From Paraburkholderia hospita (lineage in GTDB: Bacteria > Pseudomonadota > Gammaproteobacteria > Burkholderiales > Burkholderiaceae): a stretch of DNA of 64,000 nt. The stretch is taken from the NCBI RefSeq assembly GCF_002902965.1, contig NZ_CP026107.1:1550001-1614000 (forward strand), written 5' to 3'. A program made the position numbers and the translations under genes. The notes under the pieces are model-generated. The model saw only the letters and a list, made by a program, of their open reading frames with translations. It was not told where the DNA came from and made no database searches. Every line of letters begins with the position of its first letter. Positions within the stretch are counted from its first letter, which is position 1. Shown here one piece after another: positions 18,196-27,894 of this stretch.

Positions 18196-18399
18196 GGGTA
18201 CGCGGCGGCATTTCGGCGCTGCGGTGTTTCTGCGCTTCGGGCGTGGGCGCGCACAAAACGCGCCTCGCCCGTTGCGTCAGCAGTCGGGACATAGCTCATG
18301 CAGTGCTGCATGATAGAGTTTGCTGAACGCGTCACCGTCGGGCGTATCTTCGTGGACACGCCCGCTCCCAGCACCTGATCCGTCATTGCGAGGCCGAGC

Positions 18400-18708
18400 A
18401 TGGAGACGAAACTGACCGCCCACCTGCCCACCGTCGATATAGAAATTACGCGACGCAAACTGCCCGACCGCAATGCGGAGAGCGTCGCGATTCACATTAC
18501 CGCCGTACCATCGGTCGAAGCCGCCGCGCGGTGGTTTCTGCAACCGGATCTTTTCTCGCTCGCGTCGCCGCTGTCGATGTTCTCGATGTGGTCGATGTGG
18601 ATGCGGGCGTGGCAGCCGTGGGTCCCGTCGATTGCTGCGCCCGCTCAGCCATCTCAGGAGCCTGAGAAGCGGCTCACGGATGACGCGGCATCCGCGCCGC
18701 GTGGTTGA
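18400..18708 (+). CDS. Small conserved hypothetical protein
   Basis: A 102-residue protein starting METKLTAHLPTVDIEITRR. A central hydrophobic, Met/Trp-rich stretch (LSMFSMWSMWMRAW near residues 57-72) could be a membrane-associating helix, and the tail is acidic and Pro-rich. Coding-like third-position GC supports it. It sits between the large secreted protein and the alcohol dehydrogenase with no clear operon link. I do not recognise a family. Confidence 0.5.
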   Translation: METKLTAHLPTVDIEITRRKLPDRNAESVAIHITAVPSVEAAARWFLQPDLFSLASPLSMFSMWSMWMRAWQPWVPSIAAPAQPSQEPEKRLTDDAASAPRG

Positions 18709-18771
18709 GCTATCGCGCGTCGCCGCGCGCGTGACGCGGCATTGGCGGATTCCACGCGAGGAGGATCGAAC

Positions 18772-19758
18772 ATGCGCGCAATGGTTTTCGACGGATCGCG
18801 TCCCACGCTGTCCGAACGCGAGTTGCCCCAGCGAGCGCCATCAGCGGGAGAGTTGCTGATCGACGTGCTGGCATGCGGCGTGTGCCGGACCGATCTGCAT
18901 GTCGTGGATGGCGAATTGAGCGAGCCGAAACGGCCTGTGATTCCGGGGCATGAAATCGTCGGCCGGGTCGCGGCGCGCGGCGCGGACGTAACGGCATTCG
19001 ATATCGGCGATCGTCTCGGCGTGCCGTGGCTTGGCCGCACCTGCGGCGTCTGTCCGTATTGTGCAAGCGGCCGCGAGAACCTCTGCGACGCGCCCGGTTT
19101 CACCGGCTATACGATCGACGGCGGCTACGCCGAACAGGTGATCGCCGATCACCGTTATTGCCTGCCGTTGCCCGAGCGCTACGACGACGCGCAAGCTGCG
19201 CCGCTGCTGTGCGCCGGTCTCATCGGCTACCGGACGCTCAGCATGGCAGGCGACGCGAAGCGCATCGGCATTTATGGCTTCGGCGCGGCGGCGCACATCG
19301 TCGCGCAGGTCGCGCGTCATCAGGGCCGCACGGTGTACGCGTTCACGCGACCCGGCGACGACACCGCGCAACAACTCGCGCGCAGGCTCGGCGCGACATG
19401 GGCAGGCGGCAGCGATGACGCGCCGCCCGAACCGCTCGATGCCGCGCTGATCTTCGCGCCCGTTGGCGCGCTCGTGCCGGCTGCGCTGAAGGCGGTCGTC
19501 AAGGGCGGTATCGTCGTGTGCGGCGGCATTCACATGAGCGACATTCCTGCGTTTCCGTATGCGTTTTTGTGGGGCGAGCGCCGCGTCGTATCGGTTGCGA
19601 ACCTGACGAGAGCCGATGGCGCAGCGTTCATGAAGATCGCCGGCGACACGCAGCTCGATATCGAAGTGACGCGCTATCCGCTCGCTGACGCAAACCGCGC
19701 GCTCGACGATCTGCGCAGCGGGCGGCTGTCGGGCGCGGCGGTGTTGATGATGCGCTGA
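18772..19758 (+). CDS. Zinc-dependent alcohol dehydrogenase (MDR family)
   Basis: A 328-residue medium-chain dehydrogenase. ACGVCRTDLH (Cys near residue 37) and GHEIVG (His near 61) are catalytic-zinc ligands; the structural zinc cysteines are in GRTCGVCPYCASGRENLC (four Cys around residues 90-105). The nucleotide-binding loop is GIYGFGAAAHIVAQVA, where the usual GxGxxG reads GFGAAA. The closest type is the AdhA/AdhP-like alcohol dehydrogenases, many of which prefer NAD. The start at 18772 has a GAGGAGGA ribosome binding site. No operon partners are seen: the next gene downstream is a recombinase remnant marking the start of an island. Confidence 0.88.
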   Translation: MRAMVFDGSRPTLSERELPQRAPSAGELLIDVLACGVCRTDLHVVDGELSEPKRPVIPGHEIVGRVAARGADVTAFDIGDRLGVPWLGRTCGVCPYCASGRENLCDAPGFTGYTIDGGYAEQVIADHRYCLPLPERYDDAQAAPLLCAGLIGYRTLSMAGDAKRIGIYGFGAAAHIVAQVARHQGRTVYAFTRPGDDTAQQLARRLGATWAGGSDDAPPEPLDAALIFAPVGALVPAALKAVVKGGIVVCGGIHMSDIPAFPYAFLWGERRVVSVANLTRADGAAFMKIAGDTQLDIEVTRYPLADANRALDDLRSGRLSGAAVLMMR

Positions 19759-19886
19759 GTGCGGCGGGTTCGAACGCCGTCAGAAGATCGACCGCCCTGT
19801 GTAGGTGGTCAACCACTCTAAAGCCAGCACGATGGCGCTATGCCAATAGATACTACGTAGATCGACCATAAGAACGACATCGACTT

Positions 19887-20508
19887 ATGGAAAAGCCACG
19901 TGTGTTCAGCTACTTACGGTTCTCCAGCCCAGGCCAACCCAGGCAGCGGGAACATCTGTTGCGCGACAGACTGAGCTTGCCGTTCTGAATGCCGCTGAGC
20001 ACGGCCTCACGCTCGACACCAGCCTAAGTTTGAGAGACGAAGGGCTTAGTGCCTACCACCAGAAACACGTGAAGACGGGCGCGCTCGGGCTTTTTCTGCG
20101 AGCCGTCGAGGACGGCAAGGTTCCACCCGGAAGCGTGCTTATCGTTGAGGGCCTGGATCGCCTGAGCCGGGCCGAGCCGATCCTCGCACAAGGCCAGCTT
20201 TCGGCCATTATCGGAGCGGGAATCCGGGTTGTGACCGCAGCGGACGACCGCCAGTACAGCCGTGAGATCCTGAAGAAAGATCCAGTGGGGCTCGTGTACA
20301 GCCTGCTCACCATGATTCGCGCGCACGAGGAATCCGATACAAAGTCAAAGCGGGTCAGGCGGCGATTGTAGCTCGGTGCAAGCAATGGCTCGCCGGCACC
20401 TACCGCGGGTCCATAGGCGCACCGCAGACTGACCCCGCATGGGTCCGCACACCTGACGGCTTCACTCTTCACCCCGAACGAGCCGCCGCCGTCGAACTCA
20501 CGCTGTGA
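19887..20508 (+). pseudogene. Broken serine recombinase (resolvase/invertase family)
   Basis: The start MEKPRVFSYLRFSSPGQ carries the catalytic serine region (Y-x-RFSS-x-x-Q) of serine recombinases. A frameshift near 19970 ends this frame; the protein resumes one frame over as LAVLNAAEHGLTLDTSLSL and continues through VEGLDRLSRAEP and AHEESDTKSKRV. A second frameshift near 20360 shifts to AAIVARCKQWLAGTYRG, and the frame stops at 20508. At least two frameshifts and the lack of a long C-terminal DNA-binding region show it is dead. It is the left-hand relic of an island whose other end has a dead tyrosine integrase. Confidence 0.88.
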
Positions 20509-20610
20509 CGACGACAAACTCTCTGCCAAGCACACTATGAGGGACGCTTCAAACACGAGCGCGTTATCGTGCCACGTATCCCTCGACGACCCTGCGAAAT
20601 GACTTATACG

Positions 20611-21918
20611 TCAGCGAATGCGCGCACGGTCCAACAGTTCTTCCAGATAACTTCTCGCTAGCCTTGCATTGAGCGCTACCTTGTCCACCAGGTCCACGCG
20701 CTCGAAGTAGGTCAATTTACTTTTGCCGGCGACACGCGTAATCACTGGCACGAAGTCATTCGGATAATCCAGCAGTCGAAGGATATCAACCTCAGACGCG
20801 CGTCTCAGATCGGCGATGCGTATGGGTTGTTGCAGCATGGCATCGCCAAACCGTCGGCGCAGCCTTTCCGCGGTGAGATCCACCTTGGTTGCCCGTTCAT
20901 TAATGTGATTGCCTATCGTGTCTTTGAACGCACGAGCCCACTCAACCACCAGTTGGTCGATCCCGACTGCCATGTCGTCGTTTATCAAGTGTCGGCCCTG
21001 CATCGATGTCAAAAACGTGCTCGTCGCGATCACTGGTGGCTCGAGCGTCGTGAGAATCGCGTTGATGGAGAGTTGACCGACGAAGCGTTCGTCGCGGAGG
21101 ACAGAAGAATCATGCACCGCCGCAGTGGATTGTCCCGGGTTGTCGGTTGGCCGTGAATCGACCACCAGAATGCGCTGCACATGGGTGAAACAGCTGGCAA
21201 GCGCTGCAATCAGGTAAAGACGCGTCGACCACCAACTCGTGGCGAGGTCGATTTTCAAGGCGCGCCCGGTGTCGCCCGCGGCGATGATCGCATTCTTGAT
21301 GCCTTCTGCAGCCGAACTGTCGCTCGCCACACCCGCCTCCGAGGGAAGCAACTGCGCTTCTTCCAGATTGAGCTGACGCGTGAGTCCCGCCATCGTCACC
21401 GCTGTGCCGACACGCGCTTCCAGGTCTGTCGGCGTGGTGAACCACGACACGATCCGTTCCAGTTGGAGCTTCTCCCGGAGGGCCCGAATCTTTTTGGTGT
21501 TCGGCTGCGCTTGCGGCCGCGCGGCATCGAAGCCATCGATCAATTGCGGCGGCCACGGATATTGCTCGTCGAGCAGAAAAGCCATGACCGGGATTTCGCG
21601 CTCCAATGCGCGGAGATACTCGAAGTGCGTAATCGACGTCTCACCGTCCGCGATCGAGTCGGCAGAGGGTACGTTGTCCGTTTTATTGCCCTTGCGTTTG
21701 GACCCCGCACCCGGGACGTAACCGTAGCGCCACCCGAATAGCCCCACATAGGCATCGCTGCGGTCTACCATTTCCAGGACCTTGTTGAGCGGCGTGGAAG
21801 CTGCCGCGACCAGGTCCTCCATCGCGAGCACCTCGTGACCGAGCTGTCTCAGGACGCGGATCGCCGCGGCGCGATGTTCTTTCAGATCCTCGAACGAGGA
21901 CGACACGAAAATGCGCAC
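20611..21918 (-). CDS. DUF4062-domain protein, possible defence sensor
   Basis: A 435-residue protein beginning RIFVSSSFEDLKEHRAAAI, the DUF4062 signature, a TIR-like Rossmann domain over about residues 1-150 (VGLFGWRYGYVPG, SITHFEYLRALE, IPVMAFLLDE). Residues 210-435 form a separate alpha/beta domain I do not recognise, with an ILVVDSRPTDNPGQS strand-loop and a helical, Arg-rich tail. There is no NTPase P-loop. DUF4062 often sits at the N-terminus of STAND-like or other conflict proteins, so a stress or phage-sensing role is plausible but inferred. The GTG start has GGAGGG upstream. It lies in the recombinase-bounded island and has no operon partner. Confidence 0.8.
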   Translation of the reverse strand: MRIFVSSSFEDLKEHRAAAIRVLRQLGHEVLAMEDLVAAASTPLNKVLEMVDRSDAYVGLFGWRYGYVPGAGSKRKGNKTDNVPSADSIADGETSITHFEYLRALEREIPVMAFLLDEQYPWPPQLIDGFDAARPQAQPNTKKIRALREKLQLERIVSWFTTPTDLEARVGTAVTMAGLTRQLNLEEAQLLPSEAGVASDSSAAEGIKNAIIAAGDTGRALKIDLATSWWSTRLYLIAALASCFTHVQRILVVDSRPTDNPGQSTAAVHDSSVLRDERFVGQLSINAILTTLEPPVIATSTFLTSMQGRHLINDDMAVGIDQLVVEWARAFKDTIGNHINERATKVDLTAERLRRRFGDAMLQQPIRIADLRRASEVDILRLLDYPNDFVPVITRVAGKSKLTYFERVDLVDKVALNARLARSYLEELLDRARIR

Positions 21919-22550
21919 AGTCCCTCCGTCTGCCGGCTCCCCGCCGCTTGTCTCCTAAAGGCGACGGCCTTTTGCAAGGGTAGGAGAAATATCTGTTCCG
22001 CGCTTGTCGACAATCGGCGCGGCGCGCCAATTGGAGCCAGAGGTGGTTGATTCAGATCATTGACCGTGTGCCCAGCGTACGATTTGTTCCGCTTTCTGAC
22101 GGCACGCAAGCTTACTGTCAGATTGTGCATGCGGGTGGACCTGGCGCCAAGCGTGCCTATCAAATCTTCCCCCCGAGGCGGCGCAGGAAATTCTGGCTGG
22201 GTTGCATATTCGCGTTCGCCTGCACGCGCAACCGTGTCTCAAGGCGAAGGTCCGTTACCTGCCCTGAACGGACTTCCAAATGATCGTGCAAGGACGAGAA
22301 CAAACGGCTGGAATTGGCCGCGTCCAGAAATTCATCGCCGACCGGCACCCTGCGACTCAGCAATGGAGCAGGCTTGACACGCCTTCCCCCTTTGCTGCGC
22401 GTGCGCGCTTCCCGTTTCGGCTGGGTTTGTCAAGGCGAACCTCGCCAGATCAACTTAATCGTGGCAAAAACACAAACCGTATTTTTTGCTCAGAATCGTC
22501 CGCAAACGATTGCTTATACTCTCTGCATCTCGTTGTCCGAAGCGCATGGT

Positions 22551-23225
22551 ATGCCGCAGGAATGGCTCGAATATCTTCAGCGACTTAGCTGGAACTCCCC
22601 GATGGCTTCGGCGTTGGCGTCAAGTGCGATCGGTTCCGTCATCACGCTCGCATGGATTTCTGCAAGAGGTGTCAGGGAACACAGGTCCCAACGACGCGAT
22701 ACTGCGCTAGAACTGGCGCTGTCGCTGGAGAGCTATGCCCGAACATGCCGGACGATGATGCATAAAGCCGCTTGGGCGGCGGCGGTGCCGACCGGCTCGA
22801 TGAGCCGTGAAGTGACCAAGAACGTGTCCGTGGCAGCCTTTGCCTATCCAGACAAGCTTCGATGGAACGTCCTGAGCCGCAAAGTCGTTTCTGAACTTCG
22901 CGAATATCCGGCCACGGTGCACGCCACTCGCGAGTATGTAGATGCGTTCCGAGAATTCGGTGAGCCCATCGACCTTTGCAGTCTGGTTGAATACGAATGT
23001 GCAAAGGCTGCAATGACTGCGTTAGCACTTGCCCGGACCACGCGTCGACGGCACGGCGCCGCAAGGTGGAAACCCGGCGCCAAAAATTCAGCCATGGAGC
23101 GTGAACTGTCTGACTTCATCGAGACCGCTGAGGAAGAACGCAAGGCGTTGCTCCAGCGTCGAGCGGAGTCTGTGATTAGTCGGCGAGCTGACACACAGGG
23201 ATTCAAAGAGGCATTAAGCACCTGA
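22551..23225 (+). CDS. Hypothetical protein with one N-terminal membrane helix
   Basis: About 224 residues from the ATG at 22551. MASALASSAIGSVITLAWISA (residues 17-37) is a membrane-spanning helix, followed by a cytoplasmic helical domain rich in Arg, Glu and Ala with a conserved-looking LESYARTCRTMMHKAAW stretch and a charged C-terminus (FIETAEEERKALLQRRAESV). The frame is open back to 22314 but that part has poor codon usage. The family is not recognised. One-helix proteins of this shape occur widely in genomic islands; an effector role would be pure speculation. Confidence 0.5.
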   Translation: MPQEWLEYLQRLSWNSPMASALASSAIGSVITLAWISARGVREHRSQRRDTALELALSLESYARTCRTMMHKAAWAAAVPTGSMSREVTKNVSVAAFAYPDKLRWNVLSRKVVSELREYPATVHATREYVDAFREFGEPIDLCSLVEYECAKAAMTALALARTTRRRHGAARWKPGAKNSAMERELSDFIETAEEERKALLQRRAESVISRRADTQGFKEALST

Positions 23226-23425
23226 CGCCACCCACACTAACGGAAAAATCAACCCGTCGGGCGCAGCGCGACCCACTTCCGCCGGTCGCTCGGTCAGGCA
23301 TTCAACGGCAGCTAACAGATGCGGACGTGACGTCGAAATGAGCGACCCGCTGAGCGCGCCCGGTTGCCGACGCACGCAACGCCTCTGTGGTGCCCCAATA
23401 CTCAGCATTTGAGATCGCCTCAAGC

Positions 23426-24337
23426 TCAACTAGCGATGGCTCGAACCCGCCGTGATGCTGCACGCATTCGTCGACACTTCTGTTTTTCCAACCAATGCAA
23501 CGACTCCTGCACGACCTCAGGTGGGACTTCGTTGAATGACGCGCTGCGAATCAGGGTCTCACTTGCGGCAATGTCGTTGAACTGTCCCAGCTTGTTTTGC
23601 ACGGACGTCAATTGTTTGATCGTGCGACCGTGCCCGCCTTTGATAAAGGGTTGAAAAAACTCGAGCAGATACCTCAACTTCTTGCCCGCCTTTCGAACAT
23701 CGTGAAGATTTTCCTCGTGGGCGGTCTCGCTGCGTGCTGCGCGCCTGCTTCGCTTTCGAAGTGCGCGCTGAGCAAGACGAACCCGCGCCTCGGCGAACGC
23801 TCGAACAGGAAGATCGTTGCAACGCGACTGCAGCGTAGTTTGCGCGCGAACCAAGACATCGTTCAAGAACACCTCGACATCGTCGCTTTTGATCATCGTC
23901 TGGCTATGCACCACCGCCTGTGCGCGCTTCTCGCGTGCTGCGGCCACGAGCAGCGCGATCGATGCGCGTGACTCCTGGGCGGATTTCAGGAGACCGTTTG
24001 CGATATCCCAATCACGCGTTCCGCCTGCCAAGGCAGCAAGACGCTTGAATTCTTCGGTGGCTTGTGCGGTCGCTTCCTCTCCAAGATAAGGGGAGTACGC
24101 CCAGTACAAAGCACGAAGCTTTCTGAAGGCGACTCGAAGCTGATGAAACCCCTCAGCATCGCTCTGCGTGGACAGCTCTCTCGCCCTTTGCACTGCTTCC
24201 GCTACCACCGGCGTCGCCAGTGATGCGAAGGTACTGGCGATAGAACTCGATTTTGAAAGTGATGAACCGGGCGGCCGCCGGTCAACTTTGAAGCGATTGT
24301 TTAGCCGCGGCAAGGGCCAGTCACCATCCATATCCAT
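23426..24337 (-). CDS. CHAD-domain protein
   Basis: A 303-residue all-helical protein with the conserved histidine alpha-helical domain: DAEGFHQLRVAFRKLRAL (residues 60-77) and, in the second half, EENLHDVRKAGKKLRYLLEF (about 212-231), the two His/Lys/Arg-rich motifs that line the basic pore. CHAD proteins bind polyphosphate and are often beside polyphosphate kinases or CYTH phosphatases; here there is no such neighbour. The first 30 residues are a basic low-complexity tail. It is convergent with the one-helix protein gene. Polyphosphate binding is inferred from the family. Confidence 0.9.
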   Translation of the reverse strand: MDMDGDWPLPRLNNRFKVDRRPPGSSLSKSSSIASTFASLATPVVAEAVQRARELSTQSDAEGFHQLRVAFRKLRALYWAYSPYLGEEATAQATEEFKRLAALAGGTRDWDIANGLLKSAQESRASIALLVAAAREKRAQAVVHSQTMIKSDDVEVFLNDVLVRAQTTLQSRCNDLPVRAFAEARVRLAQRALRKRSRRAARSETAHEENLHDVRKAGKKLRYLLEFFQPFIKGGHGRTIKQLTSVQNKLGQFNDIAASETLIRSASFNEVPPEVVQESLHWLEKQKCRRMRAASRRVRAIAS

Positions 24338-24584
24338 TTCAGCCTCGAGTCGGACAAAAATACATTTGCCCGGACCTTACCATACTCATCTCCGAGCGCC
24401 CGCGCTCTTCGTGACGTTTCAATGACATGCCTTTAAAGTGTGGCGCGTACGCCTCCCGCGCTTCGCGAAATCGCCGTGCTTCCGCTGTTTTGCATTAGGA
24501 TGCCTGGTTACGTCATGCACTGCCCGATACGCTCGCGCATCGGGCAGTGCATGAAAATTCCTGGAACATACGTGGGAGTTCGTT

Positions 24585-24953
24585 TTGAAGAAACGCGCCA
24601 CCGTGGTCTGCCGCAGAGGCAAGCGAATCCTCCTGGTCGCACGTAGTGAATCAAAGTGGGCTTTGCCGGGCGGGATCCTCAAGCGTGGAGAACATCGCTC
24701 GGACGCCGCGCTTCGAGAACTCAAGGAAGAAACGCGGCTTACCGGGAAGTCAGCCAAGTATCTCTTCGACTTCCGTGGCAAGCAGAAGCACCATCACGTG
24801 TTCTCCTGCGAAATCCCGAATCGCGCCAAAGCTCGCCCGAGTAACGAAATATCCAGGTGTCGCTGGGTTCACCTCGACGACATCCCTCGCCTCATGACGA
24901 GCGGCCCGACGACCGACATCGTGAAGCTTATGAGTCAACAGCGCAGGAAGTAG
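24585..24953 (+). CDS. NUDIX hydrolase
   Basis: A 122-residue minimal Nudix protein. The Nudix box G-x5-E-x7-R-E-x2-E-E is complete: GGILKRGEHRSDAALRELKE at about residues 29-48, then ET. The TTG start at 24585 follows GGAG with seven-base spacing. This subgroup resembles the small Nudix proteins (DIPP/MutT-like) found near CHAD or polyphosphate genes, so diphosphoinositol/polyphosphate-like or nucleotide substrates are possible. It is divergent from the CHAD gene (start codons about 250 bp apart), which supports a shared phosphate-metabolism theme as inference. Confidence 0.88.
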   Translation: MKKRATVVCRRGKRILLVARSESKWALPGGILKRGEHRSDAALRELKEETRLTGKSAKYLFDFRGKQKHHHVFSCEIPNRAKARPSNEISRCRWVHLDDIPRLMTSGPTTDIVKLMSQQRRK

Positions 24954-25026
24954 CCTCGTTTTCGAGGTGGATAGCACGCAGCCAACCGCGTGCAGAAGTC
25001 GCGTCTCGTCCACGGGTCGTTCGGCC

Positions 25027-26052
25027 ATGGCAGCTAGGCCGCGCTTCCGCAACCCGATCACCAAAAAAACGATGTCGATCGGCTACGCGCCGATCGAGCA
25101 GGCGATCTTCGAGGTGCTCGAAGCCAACGCCAAGGCAAAGGAAATCGTACCGACGAAGCGGCTGGTCGAGCGCATGGAGATTGGCGAGGAAACCGTCGCC
25201 GATCTGCTGCTAAAGATGCCTAACACGGACGTCAAACCCGCAACGATCGCGGCGCGTCGGCATCAGGACAAGGTCATCCGCGAGACGCTTGGCCAAGTCA
25301 AATGCTCGACGCTCACTACCAAGCACGTCGCAGACATGCTCGAAGCGATCGAGGCGCGCGGAAAGATGCAATGGTCGGTCAACGTGCGCAGCCGTATGAA
25401 GGCTGTCTGCCGCCGCGGCATGGCATTGGGGTGGATGGGGAGGAACCCGGCCGAGGCGACGGACAAGGCAAAGGTCATGGTGAAGCGCAAGCGCATGACA
25501 CTTGAGGTCTTCAAGGCGACGCTCGCGAAGGCTCCGGAAGTCGCGCCGTGGCTGGAAAACGCGATGCTGCTCGCGCTGGTGTCCGGACAGGAGTTGTCGA
25601 CTGTCAGACGCTGAGAGAGATCTTCCGTGAAAGGCGGCGAAGCGGTCGTCACGCGCGCGAAAACCGAGGTGAGCATCGCCATTCCGTTAGCGCTCCGCAT
25701 GTACGCTATCGGGTATTCGCTGGAGGAAGTGATTGCACACTGCAAGTCGACGGGCGTCGTCAGCAAGTTCCTGATCCATCACATACGCGGCAACGTGAAA
25801 GCGCCACGAGGCTCGAAGATCAAACTGAAGTCCATCTCGGAGAAGTTCCTGGAGGCCAGGCGGCTGGCAGGATACACCACGGAGGACGAACCGACTTTCC
25901 ACGAAATCCGCAGTCTGTCAAAACGAACTTACATGGAAAAGGGTGGTGTCGATACCAAAGCACTTCTCGGGCACCTGACTGACGCGATGGCGGACTTGTA
26001 CGCAAATTCACGCGGTTTGGAGCCGATAAAAGTAAAGATCAGCGTCTTATAG
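25027..26052 (+). pseudogene. int: Broken phage-type tyrosine integrase
   Basis: The N-terminal part (MAARPRFRNPITKKT, then the SAM-like core-binding region with MLEAIEARGKMQWSVNVRSR) runs from 25027 to 25614. The frame ends just after ALVSGQ, exactly where the first catalytic Arg of the family would stand. Coding resumes in another frame at about 25627 and keeps the catalytic TFHEIRSLS (His/Arg), LLGHLTDAMADLYANSRG (Gly-His and nucleophile Tyr). The loss of the first catalytic Arg plus a frameshift makes it inactive. It resembles integrases of Burkholderia P2-like prophages. No intact tRNA gene or attachment duplication was found beside it. Confidence 0.88.
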
Positions 26053-26380
26053 ACAGGGTAGAGCTGTGGAGAAACGAGCGGAGATTTGGATGTGCAGTTG
26101 TGGTTAATGCCAAGGGTGCTTATTCTCGGATCGGTTTCAGGGTTTGATGTTGCACCCAGGACTCGCGCGACCCGCAACGACGGTTTGAGTACTCTGGAGT
26201 AACCAGCGTTAATCTCTATTTCCGCCCATACACTGCGAGCAACCGCGCGTAACTTCGCACTTACGCTGCGACCGTCAATCGATAAACTTGACTGCTACGA
26301 CCGACGGTCATAGTGATGAGGTTGCGCCTGACATGATGCTGGCAGTTATGATGTATCTCCCCGAACTTCTGGCTGATCAC
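26053..26380. other. Intergenic region after the integrase
   Basis: No gene was found. GC drops gradually here towards the AT-rich peptidase/trypco operon. An attachment site could lie within it but no repeat pair was recognised. Confidence 0.4.
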
Positions 26381-27553
26381 CTATTGTCTCCACGCAGGCG
26401 CTAGTTCGGTGTGATCTTCATATACTTTCTGCAGCACAGGCTCGCAAGCGAGCCAGAACTCATTCAGGATGGAGGCAACAATCCCCGCCAGTTGAAGGGG
26501 GCCCGCAGCGTGTTCTTCCGGAACGGAATTCTTTAGCACTCTGTGCATCATTTCGCGACGTAACTCCGTAGGCGGATGTGTGGATGAGATTGGCACTTCC
26601 GCTCTTCCCGTCCTGAGGATGCTAACGGCGCGCTCGACGATCTCGATGCACCCAAAGAAAAAATCTACCCCCCAAAAACTTAGGGAAAGATCGAATCCTC
26701 TTTTGCGCATCACAGCGAGCATAATCCCTAGCCCCGCAACATCGGCTTCGATCTCCTGATTCCAGCTGGTAAGCACTTCATCCGTTTCTTCTCCCCCGAG
26801 CATTGCTTTTTTTGTTTGCCCCATGTCCAGATGACCACTTATACAGTGGCCATACTCGTGACTCAAAACAAATAATTCCATCGAATCGCGCAACAAACTG
26901 GTAATGCCCTCATATTTGGGTTCTGGCAAATACGGTCTTGCCGCGTGAGGGTGGCCGCCGATCAAATATGCCAAAAGCAGCTCTACGAATCGCTCGACAA
27001 CATCAGGTCTAGCCGCGAATTCCTTTTTCCAATCGGATTCGCCTACAGAGAACGTGAGTCGACCATCACCCTCACCCTTGAGGGGGAATACACGTGAGAC
27101 CGCTTTCGCGGTAAGGTTCGCAAAACCAAATAATCCATCTTCTAAAAGAACGATAAGTTGATCGCTGTCGGGTACCCTTAGGGCAACGCCATTGACACGC
27201 CCAGTCGGCAGAGATCCGAAAATCGGCCGCGGATATATCTCTACTTTCTGCTCATCCAAGATCCCTTCAATTTCCGACGTCATGTGCGACAATAAGAAAT
27301 AAAAAGCTGGGTCCTGATACGACGAGATAGGAGAGTCGAGACTACCAAACAATGAGTCGCGTGTTCCTTTCCGAAACTCTTCCAGCGTCATGGAATTTTT
27401 AACATCGCTTGACTCATAAAACTGCGCCGCAAATTTTTCAACAAAATCAGCATGGCCGTCCAACATCCACAGTGGCTGGATGCCAAGGGCTATGTATGTA
27501 TTCCTTTGGATATGCTCGAGATAGTTGAGCGCCGCCTGATTTTCCGAACTCAT
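26381..27553 (-). CDS. HEXXH zinc metallopeptidase, trypco partner
   Basis: A 390-residue protein with a zincin motif HEYGH at residues 232-236 (LSHEYGHCISGH), a likely third-ligand region EIEADVAGLG at 267-276, and a THPPTELRR segment at 325-333 that resembles the C-terminal core of M48-like peptidases. Residues 1-220 are a specific N-terminal domain I do not recognise. There is one possible amphipathic or membrane-associated stretch (LSFWGVDFFFGC). No signal peptide, so it is intracellular. It is the second gene of a tight operon with the trypco1-like gene (23-bp gap), has an AGGAGCGG-type site, and is visibly lower in GC than the surrounding genome. Zincin identity is firm; function inferred. 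Confidence 0.8.
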   Translation of the reverse strand: MSSENQAALNYLEHIQRNTYIALGIQPLWMLDGHADFVEKFAAQFYESSDVKNSMTLEEFRKGTRDSLFGSLDSPISSYQDPAFYFLLSHMTSEIEGILDEQKVEIYPRPIFGSLPTGRVNGVALRVPDSDQLIVLLEDGLFGFANLTAKAVSRVFPLKGEGDGRLTFSVGESDWKKEFAARPDVVERFVELLLAYLIGGHPHAARPYLPEPKYEGITSLLRDSMELFVLSHEYGHCISGHLDMGQTKKAMLGGEETDEVLTSWNQEIEADVAGLGIMLAVMRKRGFDLSLSFWGVDFFFGCIEIVERAVSILRTGRAEVPISSTHPPTELRREMMHRVLKNSVPEEHAAGPLQLAGIVASILNEFWLACEPVLQKVYEDHTELAPAWRQ

Positions 27554-27576
27554 TTCCGCTCCTAATTATTCAAACG

Positions 27577-27894
27577 CTATTTACTCTTGATTGTTATCTC
27601 TAAGCCCGCGCTTCCTTTAAGCGATCCCTTCGCAAGAGAGACGACTGATACCTCTCCGGTTGCATCAAAGGTCAAACTGAACGCAACCTCTGAAACTTTG
27701 TGCGTAGTACTTTCAGTCGTTACGGTGGCAAGAAGACTAAGAATATTCTGCAATGCACCGTCAATACTCTTTTTCAATACATCGTTGCTGATCTCAACGA
27801 CTCGCTGCCCCATTACGTCAAGACCAGGAACAGGGAAAGCGCTTTTCATTTGCGGCGGCTCGGAATCGATCAAGAGGCGGGTTTTGGTGTTCAT
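27577..27894 (-). CDS. Trypco1-like small protein
   Basis: A 105-residue protein. The C-terminal half (KVSEVAFSLTFDATGEVSVV, then AKGSLKGSAGLEITIK) matches the Trypsin-co-occurring domain 1 pattern: an acidic-hydrophobic strand ending in EV-x-F-x-L-x-F, a Gly/Ala turn, and a final strand ending in L-x-I-x-I/W. Trypco domains are predicted conflict-system parts found beside trypsin-like, caspase-like or other peptidases. AGGAAGA precedes the ATG at 27894. The low GC and the peptidase immediately downstream support a horizontally acquired two-gene unit. The family call is by eye; a profile search would decide it. Confidence 0.65.
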   Translation of the reverse strand: MNTKTRLLIDSEPPQMKSAFPVPGLDVMGQRVVEISNDVLKKSIDGALQNILSLLATVTTESTTHKVSEVAFSLTFDATGEVSVVSLAKGSLKGSAGLEITIKSK

